Of a stretch of DNA of 32,021 bases, positions 1-7,108 are shown in pieces. Position 1 is the stretch's first letter. Every line of letters begins with the position of its first letter. The stretch is from positions 1-32,021 of IMG/VR virus record IMGVR_UViG_3300044637_000813; one strand, 5' to 3'. The DNA is from a virus. The translations under genes and the position numbers were made by a program. Below the pieces are notes generated by a model, which did not search any database, was not told the DNA's origin, and saw nothing but the letters and a program-made list of their open reading frames with translations.

Positions 1-713
1 ATAAGAAACATCTTAATGACGGTAGTACAAATCTTATTACATTATACAACATAGAACACGCATTAACGAAGTCTCCCGATTCATGGATATTGGAAGCAAT
101 TAAATACCCCATCACCATTGCCCCGATGGGTTGGAAGAATATGTCTCTTGAGACTTACGATGGTAAATATAATCAGATATTATGGTCATTAAAGAAATTG
201 GGTGTTCCATTTAAGGAAATGTTAAAACATAATTCCCTAAATGAGACCGCTGTTGACCTCCACGAACTACGTGGTGGATTATATAGGGAATTGAGAAAGG
301 AACTTCCAGATGTACCTGAATGGGTCTTTAATGACCTTTATTATACCACCGCCAGATTTAATCCAGAGATGATGGACCCTAATCATCCTAAGTATGAGTA
401 CATGCAAGGACTTAAGAAGATGAAATGGAAATTCTTCCCTAACCTTCATATTACCATGGATAAGTTGGATTCCGAGTCAAGACATAACATTGGACCTCGT
501 ATTAAGGGTGCAACCCTATTTGATGGTGATAAGGAACGTCATGAGAAACAATTGGAACTCCTTAAATCCGGCAGCAAGAAACCATTGATTATGGTAATGA
601 ATCCCACCGAGAAAGGTAAATTGGAAATGTGGGAGGGTTGGCACCGATTGATTCAGTTATTCATTATGAACCCTGACGGATTTGAATATCCTGTTTATGT
701 TGGTATTCGTTAA
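1..713 (+). CDS. Partial CDS, hypothetical protein with ParB-like GWHR element near the C-terminus
   Basis: The reading frame is open from the left edge of the window (first full codon at 3) to TAA at 711-713, so the gene starts upstream and 236 residues are visible. An internal TTG at 90 could be taken as a start, but the frame reads through it with normal coding character, so I treat the gene as 5'-truncated by the window. The protein is rich in Lys, Trp and Met. Near the end, PLIMVMNPTEKGKLEMWEG is followed by WHRLIQLF, which resembles the Gly-x-His-Arg substrate loop of ParB/sulfiredoxin-fold proteins, where a strand precedes E-G-x-HR. This is a weak motif match, not a family assignment. 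No signal peptide or membrane segment is seen. The 115 nt after the stop contain no recognisable gene or convincing terminator. Confidence 0.7.
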   Translation, partial: KKHLNDGSTNLITLYNIEHALTKSPDSWILEAIKYPITIAPMGWKNMSLETYDGKYNQILWSLKKLGVPFKEMLKHNSLNETAVDLHELRGGLYRELRKELPDVPEWVFNDLYYTTARFNPEMMDPNHPKYEYMQGLKKMKWKFFPNLHITMDKLDSESRHNIGPRIKGATLFDGDKERHEKQLELLKSGSKKPLIMVMNPTEKGKLEMWEGWHRLIQLFIMNPDGFEYPVYVGIR

Positions 714-813
714 TTTCTAACCTCGTACTGTCCTTTTCACGGTTTTTGTACTCCGGTACCCCCGTTCGCAATTTGTGACCCTTTAATTTTTGTGTCCCTT
801 AATATTAATGGGA

Positions 814-821
814 TATTTATA
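814..821 (+). promoter_or_regulatory. TATTTATA motif upstream of the zinc-finger nuclease gene
   Basis: TATTTATA lies 7 nt before the chosen ATG at 829. The same octamer recurs in the direction of transcription before many genes in this window and is treated as a candidate phage promoter element. Confidence 0.5.
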
Positions 822-828
822 TGTGTAT

Positions 829-2256
829 ATGAAACTAATTGATATTATATTTGAAACTGTTGTTGACGAAGCCGCAAAAGTTACTCAAGACGAATTTATG
901 CAAAGAATTAAGAGTAAATTCAAGAATGATTTAGTTACACTACCTAATGGTAAAAAAGTTCCTCGTTATGACTTTTCCAAAACAGTTTATAAAGGTTCTA
1001 GACATCCTATAACTTTTTATTGTAACAAAATAGGTGATAACGGTAAACCTCATGGTACACAACAAGTGGCTGCAATAAACAATATGATAAACAGAAACGA
1101 TGGTTGTAAATTATGTGGTGCTGAGAACACATCATCTCGTTTTGGTCATAATCAAGATAAGTTTATAAAAAAGGCGGAAGAAAGATGGGGGGAGGGTAGA
1201 TGGGACTATTCTAACTTAGAATACAGAGGAAGTGAAGAACCTGTAGATATTATCTGTCACAGGAAAGATGAAAATGGAGTGGAACATGGGCCATTTACTA
1301 TTAATAGAGCTCAGTGGTTCTTGGCAAAGAATAACCCCATGTATTGTAAACAATGCTCCAATGAATATCGTGCAAATGTATTTACTCAAAAATCACGTAC
1401 ACGTGAGGAGTTTATAAAAAGGGCTGAAGAAGTAAATGGTAAGGGTACATACGATTATAGTCAAATGATTTATAAACAAGGTAAAGGTAAAGAACCTGTG
1501 AGAAATATCATCTGCCATAAAAAAGATGAAAATGGTGTGGAACACGGTTTGTTTAATGTGAAATTGGCACAAAGTTTAATTGCTCAAGAGAGACCTGTAG
1601 GTTGCCCCAAATGTGGAAAACTTAAGAAAACAGAAAGAGTATCATATAAAAAAGATGAATGGATTGAATTTTCTCGTAGTATACATAAATTGAAAGATGG
1701 AACACCAAAATATACCTACGAGAAAATTGATTTGATAAAATCACCCTATATACAATCCATTGATGATGTGATTCTAACCTGTCCAAAAAAAGGACATGGT
1801 GATTTTTCTATTAAATCGGGTGCCCATTTATATAGTAAATCAGGTTGTTCCAAATGTGCAACGTCCAAAGGTGAGGATGCGGTGGCACAATATCTTTATT
1901 CTTTAGGTTATGACACAATAAAAGATAAAAGATTTGATGACTGTACAAACGCTTGGAAAGGAATTACATGTTACAGATATAAATTTGATGCGTATTGTCC
2001 TGATTTAAACACCATATTTGAATTTGATGGTGGATTTCATTTTATAAGAACCTTTAATCAGACCGAGGAACATTTTGAATTACGTGTAATGGATGATAAA
2101 TACAAAAACGACTATTGTATGAGGAAAGGGATTAAATTGGTAAGAATTGCTTATACCGACATGAAAGACATCAAAGGACAAATTGATAAGGCATTACAGA
2201 GTGATAAAATGTTATGGTTATCTGATAATTACCCTAAAAAGGGTTGGAACCGTTAA
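829..2256 (+). CDS. Tagged zinc-finger-repeat protein with C-terminal PD-(D/E)XK-like nuclease domain
   Basis: I place the start at ATG 829 (475 aa) rather than further upstream, because this gives the N-terminus MKLIDIIFE, matching the T4 internal-protein capsid-targeting pattern, and puts the TATTTATA motif 7 nt upstream. Residues ~20-345 hold repeated units of about 90 residues, each with a basic helix (DEFMQRIKSKF, DKFIKKAEERW, EEFIKRAEEVNG), a YDYS/WDYS turn, an (I/F)xCHKKDENGVEHG-type strand and a CxxC knuckle (CKLC, CKQC, CPKC, CSKC). The last 130 residues look like a restriction-endonuclease fold: GED (E349), FDAY (D387) and IFEFDGG (E398, D400), then a helix and KLVRI. This architecture is known from free-standing phage nucleases. 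I infer a DNA-binding nuclease, possibly packaged in the virion. The catalytic assignment is by motif only. Confidence 0.65.
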   Translation: MKLIDIIFETVVDEAAKVTQDEFMQRIKSKFKNDLVTLPNGKKVPRYDFSKTVYKGSRHPITFYCNKIGDNGKPHGTQQVAAINNMINRNDGCKLCGAENTSSRFGHNQDKFIKKAEERWGEGRWDYSNLEYRGSEEPVDIICHRKDENGVEHGPFTINRAQWFLAKNNPMYCKQCSNEYRANVFTQKSRTREEFIKRAEEVNGKGTYDYSQMIYKQGKGKEPVRNIICHKKDENGVEHGLFNVKLAQSLIAQERPVGCPKCGKLKKTERVSYKKDEWIEFSRSIHKLKDGTPKYTYEKIDLIKSPYIQSIDDVILTCPKKGHGDFSIKSGAHLYSKSGCSKCATSKGEDAVAQYLYSLGYDTIKDKRFDDCTNAWKGITCYRYKFDAYCPDLNTIFEFDGGFHFIRTFNQTEEHFELRVMDDKYKNDYCMRKGIKLVRIAYTDMKDIKGQIDKALQSDKMLWLSDNYPKKGWNR

Positions 2257-2279
2257 TAATATATTAAAACAACTATAAT

Positions 2280-2402
2280 ATGGGAACAGCAGCAAAAAAA
2301 CCACGTGCAATGAGAAGTGTACGTTCAGGAAGAAAGAAAATGGAAATCTATAAAAAGAATCAAGAAATTCTTAAGAAGTATTTGAAATTAGTTAAAGAGT
2401 AA
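2280..2402 (+). CDS. Small basic protein, 40 aa
   Basis: ATG at 2280 to TAA at 2400-2402 encodes 40 residues, beginning MGTAAKKPRAMRSVRSGRKK. The first half is dominated by Lys and Arg without acidic residues, and the second half is an amphipathic Lys-rich helix (EIYKKNQEILKKYLKLVKE). The stop overlaps the ATG of the kinase-like gene by one base (TAATG), which supports translational coupling and that the ORF is real. A nucleic-acid- or membrane-binding role is possible from charge alone. No family is recognised. Confidence 0.6.
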   Translation: MGTAAKKPRAMRSVRSGRKKMEIYKKNQEILKKYLKLVKE

Positions 2403-3040
2403 TGAAATTTGAACATATCATTATTGAAATGATTCAACATGATGTTGATGAGATTGCAACGAAAGAAAAAGAACTCGTTGGTAAAGGTGCATTTCATAAT
2501 GTATATCCATCCAATAAGAACCCAAACATGGTTTATAAAATTGGATTTGATGAAGACGTTAATGGTTGGGTTGATTTATTTAAAAGTCGTCCTGACATAT
2601 TCCCAAAGGTATATGGTACGGGTTATGTTAATATCAAATTGAAAAAACAAGTAACGAACTTCTCTTGGAGAACTGGCGAATTTAAACCAATCACATATAA
2701 CCCCGGTGATACTATTAAAGTAAAGTATGTTGCAGTTGAAAGATTGAACACAGAGAAAGCAAAACAATATTGGAATTCATTAGCTAACGTTGTTTCAACA
2801 ATGTCAGGTAAATCATTACAAACATATCTTACAAGTTTGGGAATGGATGAGGAAATGGAGGAAGAATTCCTATCTATTGGTGAAAAAATAAAAGAAACGG
2901 GTAATGAATTCATTTACGAAATCTTTGTTGGGTTCTATAATCTTATTCATTCTGTATACGAATTGAAACCAACTGCAGATGTTCACGTCGGTAACTATGG
3001 GTATGATAAGGACGGTAATCTAAAATGTTTAGATATTTAA
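2402..3040 (+). CDS. Tagged protein kinase-like fold protein
   Basis: The 212-residue product starts MKFEHIIIE, a short capsid-targeting-like tag with a predicted (I)xE cleavage position at E9. After it comes a kinase-like nucleotide-binding lobe: GKGAFHNVY (residues 27-35) fits the glycine-rich loop GxGxF/YxxV, and MVYKIGF puts K46 where the VAIK lysine sits. VKYVAVERLN resembles the strand and hinge leading to the C-lobe. The C-terminus has DVHVGN (D193, H195, N198) as a catalytic-loop equivalent and ends LKCLDI with D211 at the metal-binding (DFG-like) place. The protein ends there, so the activation segment and the rest of the C-lobe are missing: a minimal or lipopolysaccharide/aminoglycoside-kinase-like member. 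It is coupled to the 40-aa gene upstream and sits 4 nt before the next tagged gene. Substrate unknown. Confidence 0.6.
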   Translation: MKFEHIIIEMIQHDVDEIATKEKELVGKGAFHNVYPSNKNPNMVYKIGFDEDVNGWVDLFKSRPDIFPKVYGTGYVNIKLKKQVTNFSWRTGEFKPITYNPGDTIKVKYVAVERLNTEKAKQYWNSLANVVSTMSGKSLQTYLTSLGMDEEMEEEFLSIGEKIKETGNEFIYEIFVGFYNLIHSVYELKPTADVHVGNYGYDKDGNLKCLDI

Positions 3041-3044
3041 TATT

Positions 3045-3356
3045 ATGAAATTAACAGACATACTAACAGAATCAAAGTCATTTGATGAGTTTGCAGAAAA
3101 AAGAATGGGTGGTGCATCTAAGATTGCCGATAATGCTAAAGAGAAAGGTGGTCCAGCAATGTTAACCTATCACCATTTTAAGGTGAAACTTCCTTACTAT
3201 AAGAAAGCATCTGAAGGTAAATTTGATATAGAAGAGTCAAAGAAAGAGTTTATTAAAACATTAAAAAGTATATCTTTAGATATGAACCAAACTGAATTTC
3301 AAATAGAGGTTGGTCGTTTAGAGGTACTTGGTGAACTTATAATCAAACATAAATAA
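3045..3356 (+). CDS. Tagged hypothetical protein, 103 aa
   Basis: Starts MKLTDILTES, nearly the same layout as the T4 internal-protein leader (MKTYQEFIAE), with a predicted cleavage after LTE. The remainder is a small charged protein with a helical N-half (DEFAEKRMGGASKIADNAKE) and a C-terminal part that alternates hydrophobic and charged residues (FQIEVGRLEVLGELIIKH). No domain is recognised. It follows the kinase-like gene by 4 nt and is the last gene of the 2280-3356 group, ahead of a structured terminator region. Judged a real gene from coding character and tag; function unknown, possibly an internal virion protein. Confidence 0.55.
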   Translation: MKLTDILTESKSFDEFAEKRMGGASKIADNAKEKGGPAMLTYHHFKVKLPYYKKASEGKFDIEESKKEFIKTLKSISLDMNQTEFQIEVGRLEVLGELIIKHK

Positions 3357-3363
3357 AGATACC

Positions 3364-3445
3364 TCCGGTTTGAAGACCGGACTTAGGGCCGGGACTAGTT
3401 ACTAATCCCGTTGGGACAAGAATTCGCTACTCTTGTCCCTTTTTT
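3364..3445 (+). terminator. Three-hairpin 3' region ending in an intrinsic terminator
   Basis: Three consecutive hairpins follow the stop at 3356. The first pairs TCCGGT (3364-3369) with ACCGGA (3376-3381). The second pairs GGGACTAG (3391-3398) with CTAATCCC (3402-3409), with one mismatch and a 3-nt loop. The third pairs GGGACAAG (3413-3420) with CTTGTCCC (3432-3439) and runs into T6 at 3440-3445, a good intrinsic terminator. The two upstream GC-rich hairpins are more than a terminator needs, so a processed small RNA or an mRNA-protecting 3' structure is possible. Confidence 0.7.
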
Positions 3446-3471
3446 ATTTAAATTATTTTAACAAATCCGTA

Positions 3472-3479
3472 TATTTATA
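3472..3479 (+). promoter_or_regulatory. TATTTATA motif before the 3496-4115 gene pair
   Basis: TATTTATA sits 16 nt before ATG 3496, after the terminator at 3445 and ahead of two coupled genes. That position fits a promoter. Confidence 0.5.
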
Positions 3480-3495
3480 GAGATATAAAATCAAA

Positions 3496-3861
3496 ATGGG
3501 AAAAAAAATCAAAATCACAGAAGAACAATTAAAGAAAATAATTGCGTCTAAACAAGTAAACGAACAATCTGCTGGTGCAGTTGGTGTTGAAAATGGTATG
3601 GATGTTGCTAGCGAAACAGAAAGAATGATTGATAGTTTTGTTAGTCAATATAAGGATTTGGTTGCGGGTTCAGAATTCGATAGTGAAGAGGCTCTATTAA
3701 ATGCTTGTGACATATTAAAAAATAAGTTATGTAGTAATAATGAACCAGTAGATTACACTATGGGTAGTGATGATGAAAACATGATGCCAAACCCACCTTC
3801 AGAAATTAATATGAACGAGTCGGTAATCAAAATAAAATCAGAATTTAATAGATTTTTATAA
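3496..3861 (+). CDS. Tagged hypothetical protein with C-terminal NES-EF-RF motif
   Basis: The 121-residue product begins MGKKIKITEEQLKKIIAS and has VNEQS at 21-25, a textbook example of the long tag shared across this window (E23-Q24). The mature part is acidic (DSEEALLNACDILKNKL, GSDDENMMPNPPSE). It ends with MNESVIKIKSEFNRFL (106-121), and the neighbour at 3861 ends with a closely similar LNESIKKEFDRFIK. The shared tail suggests either a second protease or scaffold-binding signal, or descent from one protein. Stop and next start overlap (TAATG at 3859-3863). No domain recognised; an internal virion or core protein is my inference. Confidence 0.65.
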   Translation: MGKKIKITEEQLKKIIASKQVNEQSAGAVGVENGMDVASETERMIDSFVSQYKDLVAGSEFDSEEALLNACDILKNKLCSNNEPVDYTMGSDDENMMPNPPSEINMNESVIKIKSEFNRFL

Positions 3862-4115
3862 TGGCGGATAGTTTAATGAAGCAATTTGGTGGGATTAGTA
3901 AGTTACTAACTTATATGTTGAATAACCCGACCGTTAAGGAAAGGGAATTTGTTATTCACACATTAAAAACCGATGATTCTTTTTCACCCGAAGTTGTTAA
4001 TTTAATTTTAGGGGAATTAACTGATAAGACAGAATACCCAAAAGATGACGATTTAAGATTTCAATACAGTCTAAACGAATCTATTAAAAAAGAATTCGAT
4101 AGATTTATTAAATAA
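3861..4115 (+). CDS. Hypothetical protein, 84 aa, sharing the C-terminal NES-EF-RF tail
   Basis: Begins MADSLMKQFGGISKLLTYM without the N-terminal tag seen in its neighbours. It is mostly helical by composition and ends SLNESIKKEFDRFIK (70-84), matching the tail of the gene directly upstream at N-E-S, I-K, E-F and R-F. Translationally coupled to that gene by a one-base overlap and followed by a strong terminator. LNE-S would also fit a T4-type prohead protease site. Function unknown. Confidence 0.6.
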   Translation: MADSLMKQFGGISKLLTYMLNNPTVKEREFVIHTLKTDDSFSPEVVNLILGELTDKTEYPKDDDLRFQYSLNESIKKEFDRFIK

Positions 4116-4120
4116 GTTTA

Positions 4121-4148
4121 AAACCCTCAATTATGAGGGTTTTTTTTT
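4121..4148 (+). terminator. Intrinsic terminator
   Basis: AAACCCTCA (4121-4129), loop ATTA, TGAGGGTTT (4134-4142), then an uninterrupted T-run to 4148. It ends the 3496-4115 unit. Confidence 0.85.
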
Positions 4149-4201
4149 GACTGATGACTTTTACGTGTTCTTTAAGGAGAATATAGAGAAATGTTATCAT
4201 G

Positions 4202-4219
4202 TATAGTATTTATACTATA
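4202..4219 (+). promoter_or_regulatory. Palindromic TATTTATA promoter-like site
   Basis: TATTTATA (4207-4214) lies 4 nt before ATG 4219. Here it is embedded in a perfect inverted repeat, TATAGTA-TTTA-TACTATA, that reaches the first base of the start codon. It may be both a promoter and a site for a dimeric factor. Confidence 0.5.
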
Positions 4220-4827
4220 TGAAAATAGTATTAACCGAAAATCAATACAAATCTATTATTCTTGAAGAGACGAATGGTATCGACTCGTTTATTGATGAGT
4301 TATTGACTGCTTACCCAAGATTGGAGTCTCACATTGATTTAGTTAAGAAATTCATAGAAGAATCAAATTGTCAAGATATTGAATTTGGTACCTTTAAATT
4401 ACCAGCTGCGGGTATATCGTTACACAATAAAGTCGTTATTAATAAAAAGGTATTACAATATACATTAGAAAATACCCTATTTGTTATTTTCCACGAAGTG
4501 GCTCATCAATACCAATATAAGAAATATGGTTCAAGTATGATGCACAGATTTTATGTTGGGGAGGTTGACATGGATGAGGCGGTTAGATTTTTAAAATATA
4601 CAGAAAATGTTGCGGATCAGTTTGGGTTGAGAAAGTGTAGGGAATTTGTTAAATTAGGTTTATTAACCAAAGAATACATACCTAAAATGGGGGGATATGA
4701 CAACTATAGTGATATGATGTTTGTTAACTATCTTAACACTCTTAGAAACAGGATAAAAGAAAGTGGTGAGACAGATGATGAAAAAATAAGTGAATCTCTT
4801 TATAACTGGGCCATCGTAAAATTATAA
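4219..4827 (+). CDS. Tagged HExxH zinc metallopeptidase-like protein
   Basis: The 202-residue product opens MKIVLTENQYKSIILEE, the shared tag, then a helical spacer and a compact zincin core: VIFHEVAHQYQYKKYG gives H92, E93 and H96, and TENVADQFG (E129, D133) on a following helix offers the third zinc ligand, as in minimal gluzincins and SprT/M48-like proteins. It could cleave a host or virion protein, or be an inactive adaptor; the sequence does not say which. The first 21 nt of the gene are identical to those of the next gene at 4829, so the tag has been copied between two unrelated proteins. No signal peptide, consistent with cytoplasmic synthesis and packaging rather than secretion. Confidence 0.7.
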   Translation: MKIVLTENQYKSIILEETNGIDSFIDELLTAYPRLESHIDLVKKFIEESNCQDIEFGTFKLPAAGISLHNKVVINKKVLQYTLENTLFVIFHEVAHQYQYKKYGSSMMHRFYVGEVDMDEAVRFLKYTENVADQFGLRKCREFVKLGLLTKEYIPKMGGYDNYSDMMFVNYLNTLRNRIKESGETDDEKISESLYNWAIVKL

Positions 4828-4828
4828 C

Positions 4829-5176
4829 ATGAAAATAGTATTAACCGAATCACAATTAAAGTACATTATTGAATCAGAAAAAAACGGAGTCGTACATTGT
4901 GATGGTTGTGGATGGGAATGGAAGAAATCTGAGGGTGGTAAAGACCCATATACTTGTCATAAGTGTGGACATGACAATGAAAAATTGAATGAGGATGACG
5001 GAGAAAGAAAGGATGTTTATAGTTCATTGACCGATAAACAAATTAAAAGTATTGACGATTTAAATAAGGACGCAAAATTCTTAAAATGTAAGGCGTGTAG
5101 AAAATTATATACCCAAACAACACACAAAAAGAAAAAATCACTACCCATTTGTCCTTGGTGTGGAAAACATAATTAA
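4829..5176 (+). CDS. Tagged double zinc-ribbon protein
   Basis: The 115-residue product starts MKIVLTESQLKYIIES and carries two four-Cys zinc ribbons. The first is CDGCGWEWKK...CHKCGHDN (Cys pairs about 20 residues apart). The second is CKACRKLYTQ...CPWCGKHN at the very C-terminus. A Lys-rich linker lies between them. From memory, the first ribbon (GW-x-W, GGKDPYTCHKCGHDN) resembles a module common in uncultured phage proteins. A nucleic-acid or protein-binding role is plausible. It begins one base after the peptidase stop codon and shares its first 21 nt with that gene. Confidence 0.7.
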   Translation: MKIVLTESQLKYIIESEKNGVVHCDGCGWEWKKSEGGKDPYTCHKCGHDNEKLNEDDGERKDVYSSLTDKQIKSIDDLNKDAKFLKCKACRKLYTQTTHKKKKSLPICPWCGKHN

Positions 5177-5187
5177 CGATAATTAGA

Positions 5188-5195
5188 TATTTATT
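5188..5195 (+). promoter_or_regulatory. TATTTATT variant motif before the OmpA-like gene
   Basis: GATATTTATTT precedes ATG 5211 by 15 nt. It differs at one position from the TATTTATA motif found before other tagged genes. Confidence 0.35.
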
Positions 5196-5210
5196 TAAAA
5201 AATAGAATTG

Positions 5211-6437
5211 ATGAAAAGAATTATTTTTACAGAAAACCAAATGAAAATGGTTTTAAGTAACATTATAAATGAACAAGTTGGATTTGAAAGACAAGATAAT
5301 GTTAATACTATTGTGTCAACAAAAGACCCTAAACACTCCAAATTTTTTGCAACCAAAGATTTGGGTTATATGGTGAAGAGAGCAGGTTTAATGTGGAATA
5401 CAAATACAAAAAGTATCGTACCCGATGAAGAAATGGATAGGGAATTTGCCAAAAATGTGGCAAATATGAAATCTATGATGGATGGAACATCCGTACAGGT
5501 TTTTGATAGCATGTTAACTAAAAATCCAAACTTTTATTATTATTGTGTATTTCTTTTTATTAATGGTCAGTTTGGAACTCAAACTAAAAATAAAAAAATT
5601 GTTGTTGATAATCAAACAACAATAAAACAAGAGATGGTTAGTCCGGGACAAGACGGTAAGGAAATTGATATTCCAAACGTAGAACAGGGATATGAAATGG
5701 TTACTCCCCCGTCGGTTGAACAACCAATGCAATTTCAATTTAATGAGGCGATAATGACCCCTCAATTTATTCAATACATTAATGAAACTATTTTTGGTGG
5801 TATTGATCAGGCCATTAGTAATATGACCGCTCAATTAGAAAAAGATGGTAGAAAAGCGGTGGACGTTTACATAAACAAATTACAAATTACCTCATCTAGC
5901 TCAACAATACCAAACGGACAAAGTAAACAAACTTTTCCTGGAAAAGTTCCAACATTTAAAGAATTATCAGATGCAAGAGCAAAAGTTGTGTACGATTATT
6001 TGGTAGATGGGTTAACCAAAAGAAATGCAAAATTCAACCAAGAGGGTATTGTAATTAATAGTAATGGTACGAATGCAGGTAAAATGATTAAAATTAAAAA
6101 TGGAAATAAAATGATTGAGGTTGATGGGACAGGTACAAGTGGGGATGCATATGTTGGTCAGGATAAACAAGAATTGGTTAAAAATCAAAGAGTTGATATG
6201 TCATTTGCATTTGCGGTTAGAGGAACTAATCCTCCAAAAACAGGAAAGGTTACAATTGACCCGATTCCACCACAATTTGCTCCCGTAGAAGTTACCGATT
6301 TTATAATTAGATTTACTGCCACCGGTAGAAACATACTTAAGTTAAGACCTAACATTAGCCTTAGGATTACATTACCAAGAATATCGTTTGGAGGTTTCTT
6401 TGGAAGAGGAACAAGTATGCCATGTCCTAAATTTTAA
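5211..6437 (+). CDS. Tagged virion-associated protein with OmpA-like C-terminal region
   Basis: I start at ATG 5211 (408 aa), giving MKRIIFTENQMKMVLSNIIN followed by E21-Q22, a full-length example of the shared tag; the TTG three bases earlier is unlikely. The middle is Gln- and Met-rich without recognised domains. Around residues 255-345, FKELSDARAKVVYDYLVDGL, then G-T-N-A-G and NQRVDMSFAF, follow the order of the OmpA/MotB peptidoglycan-binding fold (LSxxRAxxVxxYLxxxG ... NRRVxIxF). The usual loop Asp/Arg ligands are not obvious and the insert is longer than normal. The C-terminus (VEVTDFIIRFTATGRNILKL) is strand-rich. Likely a structural or ejected protein that contacts the cell wall. Its stop codon overlaps the stop of the convergent CAP-like gene. 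Confidence 0.6.
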   Translation: MKRIIFTENQMKMVLSNIINEQVGFERQDNVNTIVSTKDPKHSKFFATKDLGYMVKRAGLMWNTNTKSIVPDEEMDREFAKNVANMKSMMDGTSVQVFDSMLTKNPNFYYYCVFLFINGQFGTQTKNKKIVVDNQTTIKQEMVSPGQDGKEIDIPNVEQGYEMVTPPSVEQPMQFQFNEAIMTPQFIQYINETIFGGIDQAISNMTAQLEKDGRKAVDVYINKLQITSSSSTIPNGQSKQTFPGKVPTFKELSDARAKVVYDYLVDGLTKRNAKFNQEGIVINSNGTNAGKMIKIKNGNKMIEVDGTGTSGDAYVGQDKQELVKNQRVDMSFAFAVRGTNPPKTGKVTIDPIPPQFAPVEVTDFIIRFTATGRNILKLRPNISLRITLPRISFGGFFGRGTSMPCPKF

Positions 6438-7000
6438 TTTAAAGCAATAAAACAAAAATACAGGGTTTTACTTTCATCATAACAATGTGATAAGTAAAAC
6501 CTTTTTATATTGGGGTTAAGAAGTAATTCGTTATGATTTTTTGAATATTTCCATTTTAAAAAACAATATTTGGCAATATTATAATTCGATACAACCCCCA
6601 TTGACATTTCATTTTTTACATAATTTAATTCTTTAAGTTCTATTACAATTGTATCTCCCTTTTCATTTATTATTTCTTTAAAATGTTGATAGTTCGGTTT
6701 GTTTGTTAGAGTTGGGATTTTAAATAGAACAATATTTTCATAAGCCTCACTATATTTTAATCCCCTATTAAACACTTTATCTACAAACCCCCTGTGACTA
6801 TAATCTTTGGTTATATCGTTACAACGTTCATCGGAAAAATATTTAATTGACTCATCTAATGAAATTCTGTGTAGACCATTACTTATTCGATATTCATTAA
6901 TAATCTCCTCAAAATGAAATATAATAGACTTTTCATTATATTCAGGATTTGAAAACCCGAATACAATTGGTAGAAACAATAGGATTAAAAATTTCGTCAT
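6434..7000 (-). CDS. Secreted CAP/SCP-superfamily-like protein
   Basis: 188 residues. MTKFLILLFLPIVFGFS is a signal peptide. The rest follows the CAP (cysteine-rich secretory protein/PR-1) plan in order: FEEIINEYRISNGLHRISLD (helix with NxxR...L), SDERCNDI, SHRGF (SHxG-like), AYENIV (the EN(I) strand), FLKWKYSKNHNELLLNP (W-x-x-S-x-x-H-x-x-x-L, the most diagnostic part) and a C-terminal FCFIAL strand. CAP proteins are extracytoplasmic and some bind lipids or sterols. The gene is transcribed against its neighbours, from a host-type promoter. A phage gene for an exported protein suggests modification of the infected cell's envelope. Family call moderately secure, role unknown. Confidence 0.65.
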   Translation of the reverse strand: MTKFLILLFLPIVFGFSNPEYNEKSIIFHFEEIINEYRISNGLHRISLDESIKYFSDERCNDITKDYSHRGFVDKVFNRGLKYSEAYENIVLFKIPTLTNKPNYQHFKEIINEKGDTIVIELKELNYVKNEMSMGVVSNYNIAKYCFLKWKYSKNHNELLLNPNIKRFYLSHCYDESKTLYFCFIALN

Positions 7001-7014
7001 AAATCAAATTTACA

Positions 7015-7046
7015 CAAAAATATAGAATATTTCTGATTCTACTAAA
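7015..7046 (-). promoter_or_regulatory. Bacteroidota-type promoter for the CAP-like gene
   Basis: On the - strand the -7 element TATTTTTG (7015-7022) fits TAnnTTTG, with TTTA 20 nt upstream (7043-7046) in place of TTTG. A second -7-like octamer, TAAATTTG (7005-7012), is closer to the ATG but lacks an upstream partner. Confidence 0.45.
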
Positions 7047-7068
7047 TTTTTTATGTCCATTGTCTAGA

Positions 7069-7076
7069 TATTTATA
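7069..7076 (+). promoter_or_regulatory. TATTTATA motif before the endolysin gene
   Basis: GATATTTATA lies 32 nt before ATG 7109 and is the longest spacing seen for this motif. Confidence 0.45.
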
Positions 7077-7108
7077 ATTAAATAAAGACTTTAAACACAA
7101 AACATATT

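Noticed and set aside
714-828. Possible tRNA or terminator between the first two genes
   Set aside because: Only a 4-bp GTAC-TCCG-GTAC hairpin is found, with no T-run and no cloverleaf.
4207-4214. T4-type late promoter TATAAATA
   Set aside because: The octamer is the reverse complement in the direction of every downstream gene, so it cannot be the T4 box in its normal sense. It is reported instead as a separate motif.
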